Shown: one piece after another, positions 23,307-35,499 of the stretch
How the letters are laid out: each line of letters begins with the position of its first letter
Numbering within the stretch: position 1 is the stretch's first letter
DNA from: Persicaria tinctoria
Taxonomy: Eukaryota > Streptophyta > Magnoliopsida > Caryophyllales > Polygonaceae
Direction: 5' to 3'
DNA: 64,000 bases
NCBI GenBank assembly: GCA_037127255.1
Contig: JBANSL010000007.1
Span: forward strand, 65,999,538-66,063,537
Program-made: the position numbers and the translations under genes
Notes under the pieces: generated by a model
Told to the model about the DNA's origin: nothing
What the model saw: the letters and a program-made list of their open reading frames with translations, nothing else
Database searches by the model: none

Positions 23307-24033
23307 GAGGCTAGAGACAAGATGTCGGAATGACTATTGACAAGATAATTTCACCTAAATTACCACAAGTCCTTTTCATTTTTTCCGAACACATTGCAAA
23401 AAGGGACAAAACTCTCTTTTCCCGAATCGAAACCTAAATCTGTCGAATGAATTGTTTTGATTGAAAACAGCCTAAAATCGATGAAATTAATCAAAAGATC
23501 AATCAATCAACACACGAATTGATATATCGCTCGCTTTACGTGATTATCGAATGCCGATTTTTGGTTTTCGTTCGAAAAAACTGTCGAAGGAAGGAGCTCG
23601 GCAGATAGATACGAGGTGAATGAATAAGCTCGGCAGAATTAGATGAGGTTAATACATAACCTCATATTTTTTCGCCGAGGTTACGTATTAACCTCATCTA
23701 ATTCTGCCGAGCTTATTCATTCACCTCGTATCTATCCGCCGAGCTCCTTCCTTCGACAGTTTTTTCGAACGAAAACCAAAAATCGGCATTCGATAATCAC
23801 GTAAAGCGAGCGATATACCAATTCGTGTGTTGATTGATTGATCTTTTATTTAATTTCGTCGATTTGAATTGTTTTCAATCAAAACAATTCATTCGACATA
23901 TTTAGGTTTCGATTCGGGAAAAGAGAGTTTTGTCCCTTTTTGCAATGTGTTCGGAAAAAATGAAAAGGGCCTGTAATAATTTAGGTGAAATTATCTTGTC
24001 AATAGTCATTCCGACATCTTGCCTAAAGCCCTC
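23307..24033. repeat. 727-bp foldback: near-perfect palindrome with 13-base loop
   Basis: Arms of about 357 bp (23307-23663 and 23677-24033) are inverted copies of each other, with only a handful of mismatches seen by eye, around a loop at 23664-23676. The outer ends read GGCTAGAGACAAGATGTCGG and, on the other strand, GGGCTTTAGGCAAGATGTCGG. No convincing TSD was found, so the transposon class is unknown (foldback or MULE-type are both possible). A transcript would form a long double-stranded RNA. Confidence 0.9.
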
Positions 24034-24166
24034 TCATATCCATGATATTGAGAAAAAAATTCCCAAATTATTTTTTCTGCCCCTGTAAAAAAAAACTCAC
24101 CTTTTTAGGGAAAAGTTTTCCTACAAATTCGTTTTCAAAATAATTTGATTTTAAAATTATAATTTT

Positions 24167-24362
24167 TGTTATAAACTGAAAGAAAAGAAAGTAGGAGAAA
24201 GACAGAGAAAGGAGAGATCTCTATTACTTCCGTGTATTTCCATGGGAGCTTACAAGCCTTATATAGGCAAGGTAGGAATAAACACATAAATTTGTGTGAT
24301 CGTGGCGGGAGTTTAGGAGGTGAACGGTTCGGGAGGTGAACAATCCATCCATTATTACAACA
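24167..24362 (-). repeat. Left LTR (3' LTR) of the 33.7-kb nested retrotransposon
   Basis: 196 bp, about 90% like the interrupted copy at 56691-57896 by eye. Shared blocks include GAGATCTCTATTACTTCCGT and GTTTAGGAGGTGAACGGTTC. Confidence 0.9.
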
Positions 24363-25933
24363 CTCCCCCTTGGATGTATACCTCTAACATTACAAATTGT
24401 CTCGTTAAAAATCTCGCCTAGAAAAACCCAATGGGACAAAAACTAGGACGAAGGGAAAAAGTGTCCAGATGTCATTTGATACGCTTTTGGTGATACTGCC
24501 TCATTAAAAATCTTGTCAGAAAAACCCAGTGGGACAAAACCTGATCGAATGGAAAAAGAGTGCAGTGCGTATATCCTCCCCCTGAATTCAACATTCTTCT
24601 TGCAGCTTTCTCATTTTGATAAGTTCCTCGAACTTCTTGATAATGCTGACTTCATGAGCCGCATGGTCGAGTCTGAATATTGTCTTTCATGTGCACAAGC
24701 CGAAATGTCTTCATATATTACACTTAACTTTGATGCATTTGACTTCATTGTCTTTGGTGATGAGCTGCTTTCAATGTACAATATACAATGTACCTCAGGA
24801 CCTAGTGTGCTTTTCATCTTTTGATACGGGGGATCCGATGGGTAGATGGTGTATAAGTTGCCTCGTTAAAAACCTTACCTTGGAAAAACCATATGGGATA
24901 AAAAACCAAGATTAAGGAAAAAGTACAACATTGTGTATTACTTCATGACTCAATACACTATGTCACCACTTACATAAATATATCATACTTCAAGTATTAT
25001 AAGCACCGTTTGGCTTAATCGCGTACATATGACGAGACTTTCATATTTGATGTTTCGGGCATTCCAAATTAATCAATCATTTTCAACTATGTTCTTTTAT
25101 TCATGATCAATTTGGGTATATAACTACTATGCTCGTCAATTACATATGGAGTCAGTTTATCGGCAACCAACTATTACATGCACTTCTGGTGAATATATTT
25201 TCATATCACGCACTCTAGAATTTTATACAATATATCTTGCTATATATCTTACATCTTCATTTCGCTTATTGCGGCTTTGTATAAACACCCACTTAAAACC
25301 AATGATGTTATACTTTCTTATGTAGGAACTACGAGTGCAATAACATCATGCTTAAAGAATTCATCATTGCATGAATTTCTTCTTTCTATCTCTTTTACCA
25401 TCATTTTGATATCGACATCCATTATTTGATCATATTCTCATGAGCTCTTTCCACTTCCGGAGAATCCTTAAAGTGAGAGGCTAGTGATCTTCAACACTTC
25501 TAGTGTATTTGAGAATCACTTGATTTTTGTTGGTTTCAGAGTTACTTCTGTAACCCCCAAATGAGCTAGCTAGTGCAATATACGTGACTTAGTCACTTTC
25601 TTGGCCTTCGTAAATGCATTTGATGGCTTTTTGCTAAACCATATAATTATCATTTGGTGTACATAAGTGTTGAACTTATGGTTCACTTTCATTTATCCGC
25701 GGATCCCAAATAATAGAGGTCTCAGAATATATAATTTGGGAGAAGTTATTGTGTTAAATTCGAAATGCAAAATTGCATGGGCCCATTTGACTAATGATTC
25801 TTCTAGGTCGTTGTGAGCTACTATATGCTCCATAATGTGATTCATAACATTCTCTACCTTTGCATATGACCAATGTGTTAAGGCATCTGTACTGGAATAA
25901 CAGTGGTCCATATGGCGATGTCGTACATGTATG
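24363..25933. other. Internal region of the nested LTR element, 3' part
   Basis: Plus-strand text contains three related blocks (near 24400, 24500 and 24860) of the form CTCGTTAAAAATCT...AAAAACCCA.TGGGA. I recognise this kind of block from non-coding parts of plant LTR retrotransposons. No domain is seen in any frame, and the open frames here are short. Confidence 0.5.
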
Positions 25934-25941
25934 GTCAAGAG

Positions 25942-28900
25942 CAGTGGCAGATTGAGGGGGGGGGGGGGGGGGGGGGGGTTGGTATGGGCCCCAGTCCACC
26001 TCAAAAAAAAAAATTATTTTCAGTGGTAGCGTGTTAGACACTGCAATTTTTATCGTTTCCCCTTCTCAATCCGATTTTGCGCTGAACGGCAACCCTAAGT
26101 CCCTAACTCTTTGAAACGTGAAAAGAAGAACGAAGAATTGAAGGGAAACTGGGCAAGATTCTCAATCCAATACCGAAATAGGTAATTCTTCATTCCTTCA
26201 TCGATCACTCTCCTATTTCTTCTTCCACTTCCGCTTGATGCTTCCATGTGATTTGTGCTTGATGCTTTGATGTTGGATCAGCGTTATTTATTTCTTCTTC
26301 TTGTGTGATTTGTGAATGTGTGATTTGTGTCGCTTTCATTGGTGCTCGGGCGCTCGGCTGCTGTCGATTTATGCTTCTGCTGCTCTGCTCAAGCACAAAT
26401 TTGATCGCTTTATGCTGCTACGCGCAGTTCAGCCGGTTCAGGTGCTCAACAGTTCAGCGCTGCTGTCTGTTTCTCCTTTTTCCTGTGTTATTTAGAGCAA
26501 TGAAACCGGAAACTGTTCAGCGAATTAGAGGGCAATGTCTAGATTGCGTGGATTTTGGCTTATGATTTGTGTATCATAGTTGAAATTTTTTTAATTTGCT
26601 CTTACTAGTGTATAGTTTTTGCCTGATAAATTATGGATTTTGTAACTTGTTTGAGAGTGATGAGTGTGAAGCTGGTTTCTGATTGCTCAATCGAACACGT
26701 TGAGTCCATTGATCTTTAATTTGGACAATGTGTATGACTGTATCCTATTCCTAGCAGCAGCTGCTTAAGGATGAAATTGGCTTGTTATTTTCTGTATGAC
26801 TAGATTTTGGCTTATGATCTGTGTATCATTGTTGAGGTTTTGTGCATCTTGGCCTGTTGTTGAGGTTTTGAATGAAATTGGCTTGTTATTTTTTGTTATT
26901 CGATAATTTAGCACAATTTTGTATTGAGTTGTTCACTTAAGTTATGAAAATAGTTGTTCGGTATTTCTTATATATAATTTATGTTTGTATACAGGGTCCT
27001 TCTCTTTTTCCCCATATGGCTTCACAACAACCTCAAAAAAAAAAAAGTTAAAGACATTGCTTTCTTTCTTTGGCTCAAAAGAATCAACTCAACGAACTCA
27101 AAATCAACAATCTTCTCCAATTGATAATGAGGTAAATTCACCACCGTCATCTGCTATTGATCAGAATCTGCATTCTTCGACTCCGAATGAAATCGATCAA
27201 CCGCTTTCCGACTCATCTTCTGAACTAGTTCGAGATCCCGGGAAAAGAAGAAGAATATGTGATTGGCCTCTTGAGAAAAGAGATGAAATTATTAGGAAGT
27301 ATTTGATGTATGGGCCTTATGAACCGAAGCATATAAATTTTGAAGTCAATAGTGAGTCTCGTCGTTTTCAATATCACTGGTTTAAGGAATTTAGTTGGTT
27401 AGAGTATTCACCGAGTACACACATGTGTTTTTGCTTTCCATGCTTTCTGTTTGGGGACAACACAAGTTCTTCTTCATCTTTAGTGAATGGTGGGTTCAAT
27501 AATTCGAAGAGAGTTCATCAAGGAAGCGAATGTGTCTTCCTGAAACATGTCGGTAAAGTGTCATCTCCTCATCATAAGTGTATTGTATTAGCCGAAGCTT
27601 TGATGAAGCCATCTGGTCATATTGATATAGTAATGTAGAGAGCAATCAGAGAAGATGTCTTAAGAAACAGATTGAGGCTTAAAGCAACAATTGGTGTTGT
27701 TCACCAATTGGCATTGCAAGGTTCTGCCTTTAGAGGCCATGACGAGTCTGAATTTTCTTTAAATCTTGGGAATGTGATTGCATGGGTGAACTTTTTAGCA
27801 AGTTGGGTACCTTCGGTCAATGATGTTGTACTGAACAATGCACCAGGAAATGCCAAATATATTTCTCCTGACATCCAGAAAGAGATTTTGGCAATCATGG
27901 CCAACAAGGTTCGTTTTATGACTCGAGAGGTAGTTGGAGATGCTTGTTTTTGTATTCTTGTTGATGAAGCACAAGATGAATCTGGACGGGAGCAAATGGC
28001 TATCATCTTGAGGTTTGTGAACCTTGCTGGTATCTTAACTGAACATTTCTTTGCTATCAAAGCCGTGCCTGAGACTTCTTCAGAAACACTTTATGAAGAG
28101 ATATGTAATGTCCTTTCCACTTACAATCTTCAAGTTGATAAAATGAGAGGTCAGGGGTATGATGGTGCTAGTAACATGTCGGGACAATTTTATGGACTGA
28201 AGGCATTGTTTCTCCGGGATTGTCAATATGCATACTTCGTCCATTGTTTTGCTCATAGATTGCAATTGTCATTAGTTGCTGCTGCAAAGAAGTGTGATCC
28301 AATTTGGAAGTTCTTTTCTTCCTTGGACAATGTTATTAACATTGTCAAGTCATCTCCTAAACGCAACACACAGTTACAAGCATCTCATAGAAAAGAACTT
28401 GAGGAGATGTTAGATAGTGGAGATCTAGTATATGGACAAGGAGCTAACCAAATGATAGCATTAAAACGTGCAGGTTCTACTCGATGGAATTCTCATTTCA
28501 GTTCCATTGGGAGTATGATTAACTTGTTTTCTTCAACTTGCAAAGTGCTTATGGATGTCATAAAGAATGGTTTGAACTCCAAGGCTCGAGTAGAAGCGAG
28601 CGGTGCTTTAGAACAGTTGAGGACTTTTGATTTTGCATTTAGCTTGCACTTGATGTTTGAAGTTATGGGGATTACCAATTTTCTTTCTCAAGCATTTCAG
28701 CAAGAATCCATTGACATACTAGCTGCACTTCAGCATCTATCCACTGCAAGAATTCTTCTACAAGATCTACGAGATGAAGGTTGGGAAAAATTACTTCAAA
28801 CAGTTACAGATTTTTGCTCAAAATATGGAGTTGAGGTACCCGATATGAGTAGTGCAATTGGTCGTGGTGAAAAGCAAACGACTTTAGAGCATCGTTATCA

Positions 28901-29592
28901 TGTTGAGTATTTCAATGAATCTATCGATTTTCAGTTAACAGAGTTGAGCTCAAGGTTTAATGAGTCATCAGTTAGACTACTTCAGCTTAGTGTAGCATTG
29001 GAGCCAAGAGATTGCTTTCGTTCATTTAATTCAGAAGATGTCTACAAGCTTGCAGTGGAGTTCTATCCAGGGGATTTTGAGGAACATGAGGTATGCTTTG
29101 AAGAGTGAGTTGCACTATTATCATGCTTTTGTTCTTCGCAATTTTGAGTTTCAAGTTCCAACACTTGCAAAATTGATTGAGAAGTTGGTGGAAATAAAAA
29201 AGGACGAGCAGTTCAGAATGATAAGTAGATTGATTCGACTTGTATTAACATTGCCAGTGTCTACTGCTACTACTGAAAGAGCATTTTCGGCAATGAAACA
29301 TGTGAAGACCGACATTCGCAACAGAATGGCCGATGACTTTCTTGCTGATGCTTTGATCATTTATATCGAAAGAGAGTTTGCTAGTAAAATTGACATCAAT
29401 TCTGTTATAGATGACTTTGCTAAGTCAAAAGGTCGTCGTGTTCGTTTTACTAATTAGTTCACTAGATTTTAAACAGATCGTATGAACACTTTTTGCAATA
29501 ATTTTGGTGTTGAAAAATTTGTAGATCAAATTATGTGTTTTAGGTTCTTTGAATCTCGCCCACCCCTTGGGGAAGTCCTGGCTCCGCCACTG
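25942..29592 (+). mobile_element. hAT transposon with degraded transposase
   Basis: TIR CAGTGGC at both ends (right end on the other strand CAGTGGCGGAGCCAGGA, a classic plant hAT end), with an exact 8-bp TSD GTCAAGAG (25934-25941 and 29593-29600). 3651 bp. A run of 23 G follows the left TIR at 25956-25978. A leader with probable introns precedes the coding region at about 27016. Confidence 0.95.
27016..29457 (+). pseudogene. hAT transposase (TTF-type zinc finger, DUF4371, dimerisation domain)
   Basis: The expected start ATGGCTTCACAACAACC at 27016 leads into a 12-A run that puts it out of frame with the rest; one more A would restore the frame. The following frame has the TTF-type finger region (FKEFSWLEYSPSTHMCFCFP) and then an in-frame TAG at 27636-27638. 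The same frame resumes through the DUF4371/transposase core (LALQGSAFRGHDES, GQGYDGASNMSGQF, CFAHRLQLSL, STRWNSHFSS). A frameshift near 29085 shifts to the C-terminal hAT dimerisation domain (TLPVSTATTERAFSAMKHVK, then ADDFLADALIIYIER). With only three lesions it has decayed recently. It matches the family that also gives plant zinc finger MYM-type 1-like genes. It sits inside the nested LTR element. Confidence 0.9.
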
Positions 29593-29600
29593 GTCAAGAG

Positions 29601-32310
29601 AACAAGCCGGTGAAGGGAAATAAGAGACTTTGCACTTACTCTTTATTATAGACGGTCTTGTTATTATTTTTCCAAGAGAAGAAGTCGTACATGTATGGTC
29701 ACCCTTATTCAGGATCTTCCGGTCCTAGGATCTTCTAGTCCTTTTGGTGGGTATTCATGTGAACTTCGATCAATTCCAAATCATCATTTTACTTGAGTAA
29801 ACAAAATGCCACAAAGAAAAATGTTTTATCATCAACTAACTTTTGGTTAGTGACATCATAACTTTCCATGGGATAAATAAGTGTCAAAATGGTATGACGT
29901 CACACATATTAAAAATTCTAACCATTGAACTTTATACATGGTGATCCATTTATTTCATCAGATGCAGTTAATTGGGTATTTTCAGAACTTTCATTGGTGT
30001 CATACTACATGTATGAAATTAATGACCAACTATATTTATCTTTATTCATAAGATTCTTCAGAACATTAGAAATTAACCGTACAAAGATGACATAGTTATA
30101 ATCCACAACAATAACTTAATTGGTTGCATGCTTAACCATTACCTCTTTTACACCCTCTATAGGAGGGGCATGCTTCGGGTCATGCTTAGAGGATTGTCAG
30201 GAAGTGGCCTTGTAAACCAGATCACGTTTTGTGGTTATTTATATTGGTTGTACTAACCAACTAAAAATAGTTCTGAATATACCATAACCCATATTCCATG
30301 TACTTCTTCAATAGTACAAATGTTTAAAATAAGATCTTACACTCTTCTAGAGTTTATAGGAATATAAAATTAGAGTCTTCAAGCTCTTATGCAGATTTTG
30401 ATAAAAAATCACAATCTACTGGATTATTTAACAAATGGTATCGAGACTTTGAGCTCTTAGCGAGATAAGTGTCACAATCTACTAGATTGTTTAACCATTG
30501 AGTTTAGGAACTTCAAGGCCACAAAATAGGTGTTGAAAAACTCACAATATAGTGGATTAAGGTGATAATAATAATAATAAAACTATGCAAAAGATAATGC
30601 TAAATAGTAAAATATATTAAGAAACATGTATATCATCAACAATAATCTTAAATAAATAAATAAAATTAATGTCAACTTCGAGTGACAAGAAAATTTAACA
30701 TAGATCTTCGAGACCCTTTTATCACCTATATCAGGAGGTGTATTCTTATATGCAGTTTTATCGTTTACTGCGGAAAACTGATGGAGAAACATTAAGGATC
30801 CGAGTTGATTTGTTTCTCTGGCTATACGAATCATCACTAAATATAGGGATGACGTTTATCGGTTTTTCTCTATGAGGGTGTGGTTTATCATTCATCTACT
30901 TCGGGAGATGTCCACTAATCTATTTCAAAAGATGTGCTTTTTTTCATTTACTTCAGGAGATATATCTATTCATTTACTTCGATTGGGAGATGAAGAATAA
31001 AAGTATAATATACAAATAAAAATAAATAAAACAGAACAAAAGGATACTCATTGATGCATCACTAAAGGGATGGAAATATTTGGTTCATCGCTTAAGGGAT
31101 GAAATTAATCGGTCTATCTCAAAGATACGACTTGTTCATTCACCTACTTTGGGAGATAAGAGCGTTAATCTCTTTTAAGAGATATGTACCCATTCATTTA
31201 TTTCGAGACATGTGCCCGTTCATCTACTTCGGGCGATGTGCTCGTTCATCTACTTCGGGAGATGCGCTTGTTTATCTACTTCGGGAGATGTGCTTGTTCA
31301 TCTACTTCGGGAATGAAATTGGTCCATTCATCTACTTCAGGAGATGAAGATTAAATAAAATATAGTTTTAATAAATAAAATTATTAATCAATTGCTATGA
31401 GGACGCTTCATAGATGAGATTAATCCGATCATCGCTTCGAGGATGAGGTTAATCGGGTGATCGCTTCGGGGATGAGATTTATTTTAGTTTTATCCACTTC
31501 TATGGTTAAATCCTACTAGTACTTCAGGTTTAGTTTTACACATCATCTTCGGGGATGTGTTTATGTACTTCACTGGGGGTAATATATGCAACCCTGGAAG
31601 TTTGGGTTGTTTTCTATAATTATCTAAAAAAGTAAAGATCGATCTGCGAATTTTGAGAATTCCGGGGCTAATCTGTAATTAATCAAAAATTGCAATGAAT
31701 TCCTTGAATTGATATCGTCTTCTTCAATTAATTGTATCTGCAGAGTCTTCTTCGATTGATTTGCAAGAAGCGCGGCGCCAGAGCATCATCCCAACAAGAC
31801 TCGCCGCTTTCCACCTCCATCTATCTGCAATTTTTTAAAAATTTCAGGCCTTTTGTAATTAATAAAAAAAAACCTGCAATGAAAACCTTTCTTCTTCGTT
31901 TAGAATTCGCAGAGGCGACGATGATGTTCAAGTCCGAGTAGATCTGGCTCCCTTCGCGATTTTGTTCAAGTCTGGGCTCAATGGTGTCAATGCTACAGTT
32001 GAGGGTATGCTGGCCACCGTCCTAGTTTCAACTAGGCCGATGTTCGACCTCGGGGCTAGCGTGGAGGTCGGCGGCATCGCCCACGGAGGCAAAAACTAGA
32101 TCACCCCGCTGCGGTGGCGGTTTCCGAGGAGAAAACAGTGGTCCTCTCCTCCTGGGCTCCCCATCGGCCGATCCCGACATCGAGGACCTGTGGAGGAGGA
32201 ATTCGGCCCAACTTAATAACCCTTCCTCCAACGGCCGAGAAAAACACGATCCTACAGTAATTGCTGGTCTGGACATCAAAATTCCGGCGACGTACACGAT
32301 GTTTATCGTA
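29601..32310. other. Internal region of the nested LTR element, middle part
   Basis: AT-rich and without recognisable protein. The 18-base text gtcgtacatgtatggtca occurs both before the hAT insertion (about 25919) and after it (about 29686). The end near 31700-32300 is GC-richer, with short open frames on both strands that match nothing I know. The region contains the degenerate tandem array described separately. Confidence 0.5.
30860..31345. repeat. Degenerate tandem repeat (CATCTACTTCGGGAGATG)
   Basis: About ten copies of a roughly 26-28 bp unit built on CATCTACTTCGGGAGATG. The clearest run is between about 31190 and 31345. Some copies are separated by unrelated sequence. A related cgcttcggggatgag motif continues to about 31560. 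Confidence 0.75.
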
Positions 32311-32318
32311 CCTGCATC

Positions 32319-33880
32319 TAGACATGGCCACGAGTCACGGGTCGGGCGGGTCGACCCGTGACCCGCAGGGTCAATGACCTACCAGGTCAGGGTCCACGGG
32401 TCCAAGGGTCAGCTCGGGTTGAGGGTTAGGGTTAGGGTCGGGGAAAAGATAACCCGTGACCCGGCGGGTCCGACCCGCCGGGTCAACCCGCCATTTTAAA
32501 ATATATTTTTTTTGAAAAAATTTATTTTTAATAAAATAAATTTATAATTATTATATAAATTATTATTAGAATAATTCATAATATTACATAATGTAATATG
32601 CAATGGCAATGTGAGACTTAGCACCCCCATGGTTCTCCTTTTATAGACTTAGCACCCCCCTTTTCCTCTAGTTTTCAATGTGGGACAAGAACAAGGGTAG
32701 AAACTAGAAACTACATCATATCTTCAATCTCTACCATTCGGTTTTTAATGTCGATCCATACTTATAAATCATTCTATATCATTCTATATGATACTAAGTT
32801 AGGAGTCTTTATGATATAATTTCAAATAATACAAATATTGTTATTGATAAAGCCGTTACACTTGTATAGTATCCTTAATGTCGAGTTTTCGTTTATTTTC
32901 AAAATTATATAGAACTTCGGATTTTCAAACACAAGAATGAAATATAATATTGGCAATATTTTTTCAATGTGTCTTTTCATGTACGTCATAACAAGCAACC
33001 CAAGTATATAATTCTAATAACATCATCATTAAGTGTATACACAACATGTGGCTAATTCAACTTTAAACGAGAAAGTTTAACATATCTATATGAAGAAGAA
33101 CCTATATTTGAAATCATTGATCAAGAAATTAACATAATAATGCAAGTAAAATAAAATACTTATGATTGATTAATGGATCAACACAACTATCAATTAAGTT
33201 AAATAGAACGATTAATCCAACAAAACTTGATATATTGTATCATGATGTTTCATCACCATGTGTTATTCATTTCATTAAATCTTAAGAGGTAAGCACTTTA
33301 ATTATATTATTATATGTTACATCATATAATCCAAATACTTAAATTACATTATATTCCACCATATAATCCAAAGACTTTAATTACATTACATTTTACATCA
33401 TATACTTAAATATCAATTTCTCACATTTTCTTTCATATCTCATATTTCTGTCCCACATCGAAAGTGGGCTACATACCTCTATTTTCTCTATATATAGATA
33501 CTCATACTCTACTTGTCATTCCTACAATCAAACCTTTTCTTTCCCACATCTAAAGTGTGATGAAATAAGGGGAGTGGAATAAAGATATCTATATATATCT
33601 TCCCACATACCATGTTTTGTCAACCTTAAATCTTTCCATTTCGAAAGTGTGGTAAAAGACTTGAGTTGAGTTTTATTTTGGGTTTAAAACATTTTTTTGT
33701 TTTAAAAAAAATGGTTGACCCGGCGGGTCGACCCGCAAAACTCGTTGGTTACCCGATTTGGTGCCACGTGGCCGACCCGGCAGTCCGACCCGCCAGGTCA
33801 CCCAACCCGCCAACCCGTCCCAACCCCGGGTCAGGGTTAGGGTCACCCTCCCCGGGTTGTCGGACCCGTGGCCGTGTCTA
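32319..33880. mobile_element. Non-autonomous hAT element A
   Basis: The left end TAGACATGGCCACGAGTCAC matches the right end, which reads TAGACACGGCCACGGGTCCG on the other strand. The 8-bp TSD is CCTGCATC at 32311-32318 and 33881-33888. 1562 bp. Both sub-ends are packed with CGGGTCGACCCG and related palindromes, while the middle is AT-rich and non-coding. Two short cccacatcgaaagtg blocks occur near 33455-33640. Confidence 0.92.
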
Positions 33881-34104
33881 CCTGCATCTAGGGCTGGAAA
33901 TAACCCGCGGGTACCCGCTCCATTCGCTTTACCCGCATTAATTTTGCGGGTGAAAATCCGCAAAATAGTGGGTGACGGGTGGAGCGGGTGCAGGGGAAGC
34001 GGGTGATGGATGGAATATGGGTGAAGATTTTTCACCCATAAGGCCATAGCCCGCCCCATTAACCCACCCAATAACCCGCCCCGCACACCCGCATAAAACC
34101 CGCA

Positions 34105-34605
34105 AAGAGGCTTAAAATGAAAATTTCTCTTAAAGTGAAAAACACATACCCGCTTTCCATTCCAACAATAGATCGAAGGAGGCAAGCAGAGCTCTCGGAC
34201 TCCCGCACCCACACCCACCTCGAGCCACCTCCGGCCACCAGCGACCATCCGCCCTCGAGCCCACCGCTGTGCGCACCCCCGAGCCCAGACGTGGCCCGTT
34301 CGAGCCACCTGCTGCCCCGACGAGCCCAGACGAGGCCTGTTCGACGCGCTCCCACGCCGCCCCACGAGCCCAGCAGCTTCGGTGTCGGCCTCCCACGCCG
34401 CCCCACGAGCCACCTCCGGCCACCAGCCACCACCTGCTCGAACCCCCTCCCTCAGCCGCACCCCCCGAGACCGGAACCCACATGGTTCGAGCCCAGCCGA
34501 GCCTACACCGAGCCATCTTCCCCAACAACGCTAATCGGTGCTTTTGGCTCGGAATACCTTCGAAATCCCGATTTTTCTCCTTGTTTCCACTCGAATTTGG
34601 TATGA
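34105..34605. other. GC-rich exon-like segment in element B
   Basis: Long open frames exist on both strands and in several phases, rich in Pro, Ser, Arg and Ala. This is typical of GC-rich non-coding or captured leader DNA rather than one real protein. cgagccacctccggccacca-type blocks are repeated (34215, 34400). It is followed by a TTTGGTATG-type transition to AT-rich DNA, like an exon-intron border. It may be a captured host gene fragment; the source is not recognised. Confidence 0.4.
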
Positions 34606-34696
34606 TTTCTAACCCTAAACTTGTTTATTACAACTATTTAGGTTGTTTGAATGATTTAGGTTGAGATTGAAAACCTAGGGTTTGATTTAGGAGCGG

Positions 34697-35335
34697 AATT
34701 TGGGGCTTTTTGCCAAAAGCCAAATTGATTGAAATTGATGATATCGTTGTGTTGTTGGGTTGATTTTGAGCTAATTTCATGTTCATATCATTGTCAAATT
34801 GTTTATAGATCATTAGCTAATTGGATTTTAGAATTTTTTATTGCGATATGTTTTATAATTTGGGGCTTTTTGCCAAAAGCCAAATTGATTGAAATTGATG
34901 ATATGGTTGTGTTTTTGGGTTCATTTTGAGCTAATTTCATGTTCATATCATTGTCAAATTGTTTATGGATCATGAGCTAATTGAATTTTAGAATTTTATA
35001 TTGCGATATGTTTTAGAATTTGGGGTTTTTTGCCAAAAACAAAATTGACTGAAATTGATGATATGGTTGTGTTGTTGGGTTGATTTGGAGCTAATTTCAT
35101 GTTCATATCATTGTCAAATTGTTTATGGATCATGATCTAATTGGATTTTAGAATTTTATTGCGATATATTTTAGAATTTGGGGTTTTTTTGCCAACATCC
35201 AAATTGATTGAAATTGATTATATGGCTGTGATGTTGGGTTGATTTGGAGCTAATTTTATGTTCATAGCATTGTCAAATTGGTTGTGAATCATGAGCTAAT
35301 TGGATTTTAGAATTTTGTTGCGATATGCTTTAGGT
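34697..35335 (+). repeat. Four tandem copies of a 160-bp repeat
   Basis: Units begin with AATTTGGGG at 34697, 34857, 35017 and 35175 (periods 160, 160 and 158). Each carries GCCAAAAGCCAAATTGATTG and TTCATGTTCATATCATTGTC. Copies are roughly 90% alike by eye. Confidence 0.93.
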
Positions 35336-35374
35336 CGATTAGGCTCTTCTATTTTAGCATGAAAATCATAATTT

Positions 35375-35444
35375 AGCCTATTAGCTCAATTGGTAGAGCA
35401 ATGTGCGTTTGCACAAAGATGTGGGTTCAAATCCCACATAGGTT
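35375..35444 (+). other. tRNA-like sequence beside the minisatellite
   Basis: AGCCTAT/ATAGGTT acceptor, a canonical D arm (TAGCTCAATTGGTAGAGCA) and a T arm GTGGG-TTCAAAT-CCCAC, but the anticodon arm folds only with a four-base loop (TGTGC-GTTT-GCACA). It is closely related to 20488-20556. It contains A- and B-box-like promoter elements but is not a normal tRNA gene. Confidence 0.65.
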
Positions 35445-35499
35445 ACATAATAGACAAGAGCGCAACAATCGCAAATTGTTAATCATGCACATTATAATC

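Noticed and set aside
24513..24824. 103-residue plus-strand ORF
   Set aside because: It lies antisense to the transcription direction of the nested LTR element, in its repeated non-coding region, and has no domain.
32028..32331. Short minus-strand ORF (89 residues) as a gag of the nested LTR element
   Set aside because: Its position fits the 5' internal region, but the sequence has no gag motif or zinc knuckle.
32420..32445. Telomere-like GGGTTAGGGTTAGGG at the hAT A left end
   Set aside because: Only two or three units, not the plant TTTAGGG repeat, and it belongs to the element's CGGGT-rich subterminal sequence.
34117..34664. Proline- and serine-rich proteins of 124-162 residues on both strands
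   Set aside because: Frames are open in four phases at once, as expected for GC-rich DNA; none has a recognisable domain or a consistent start and splice pattern.
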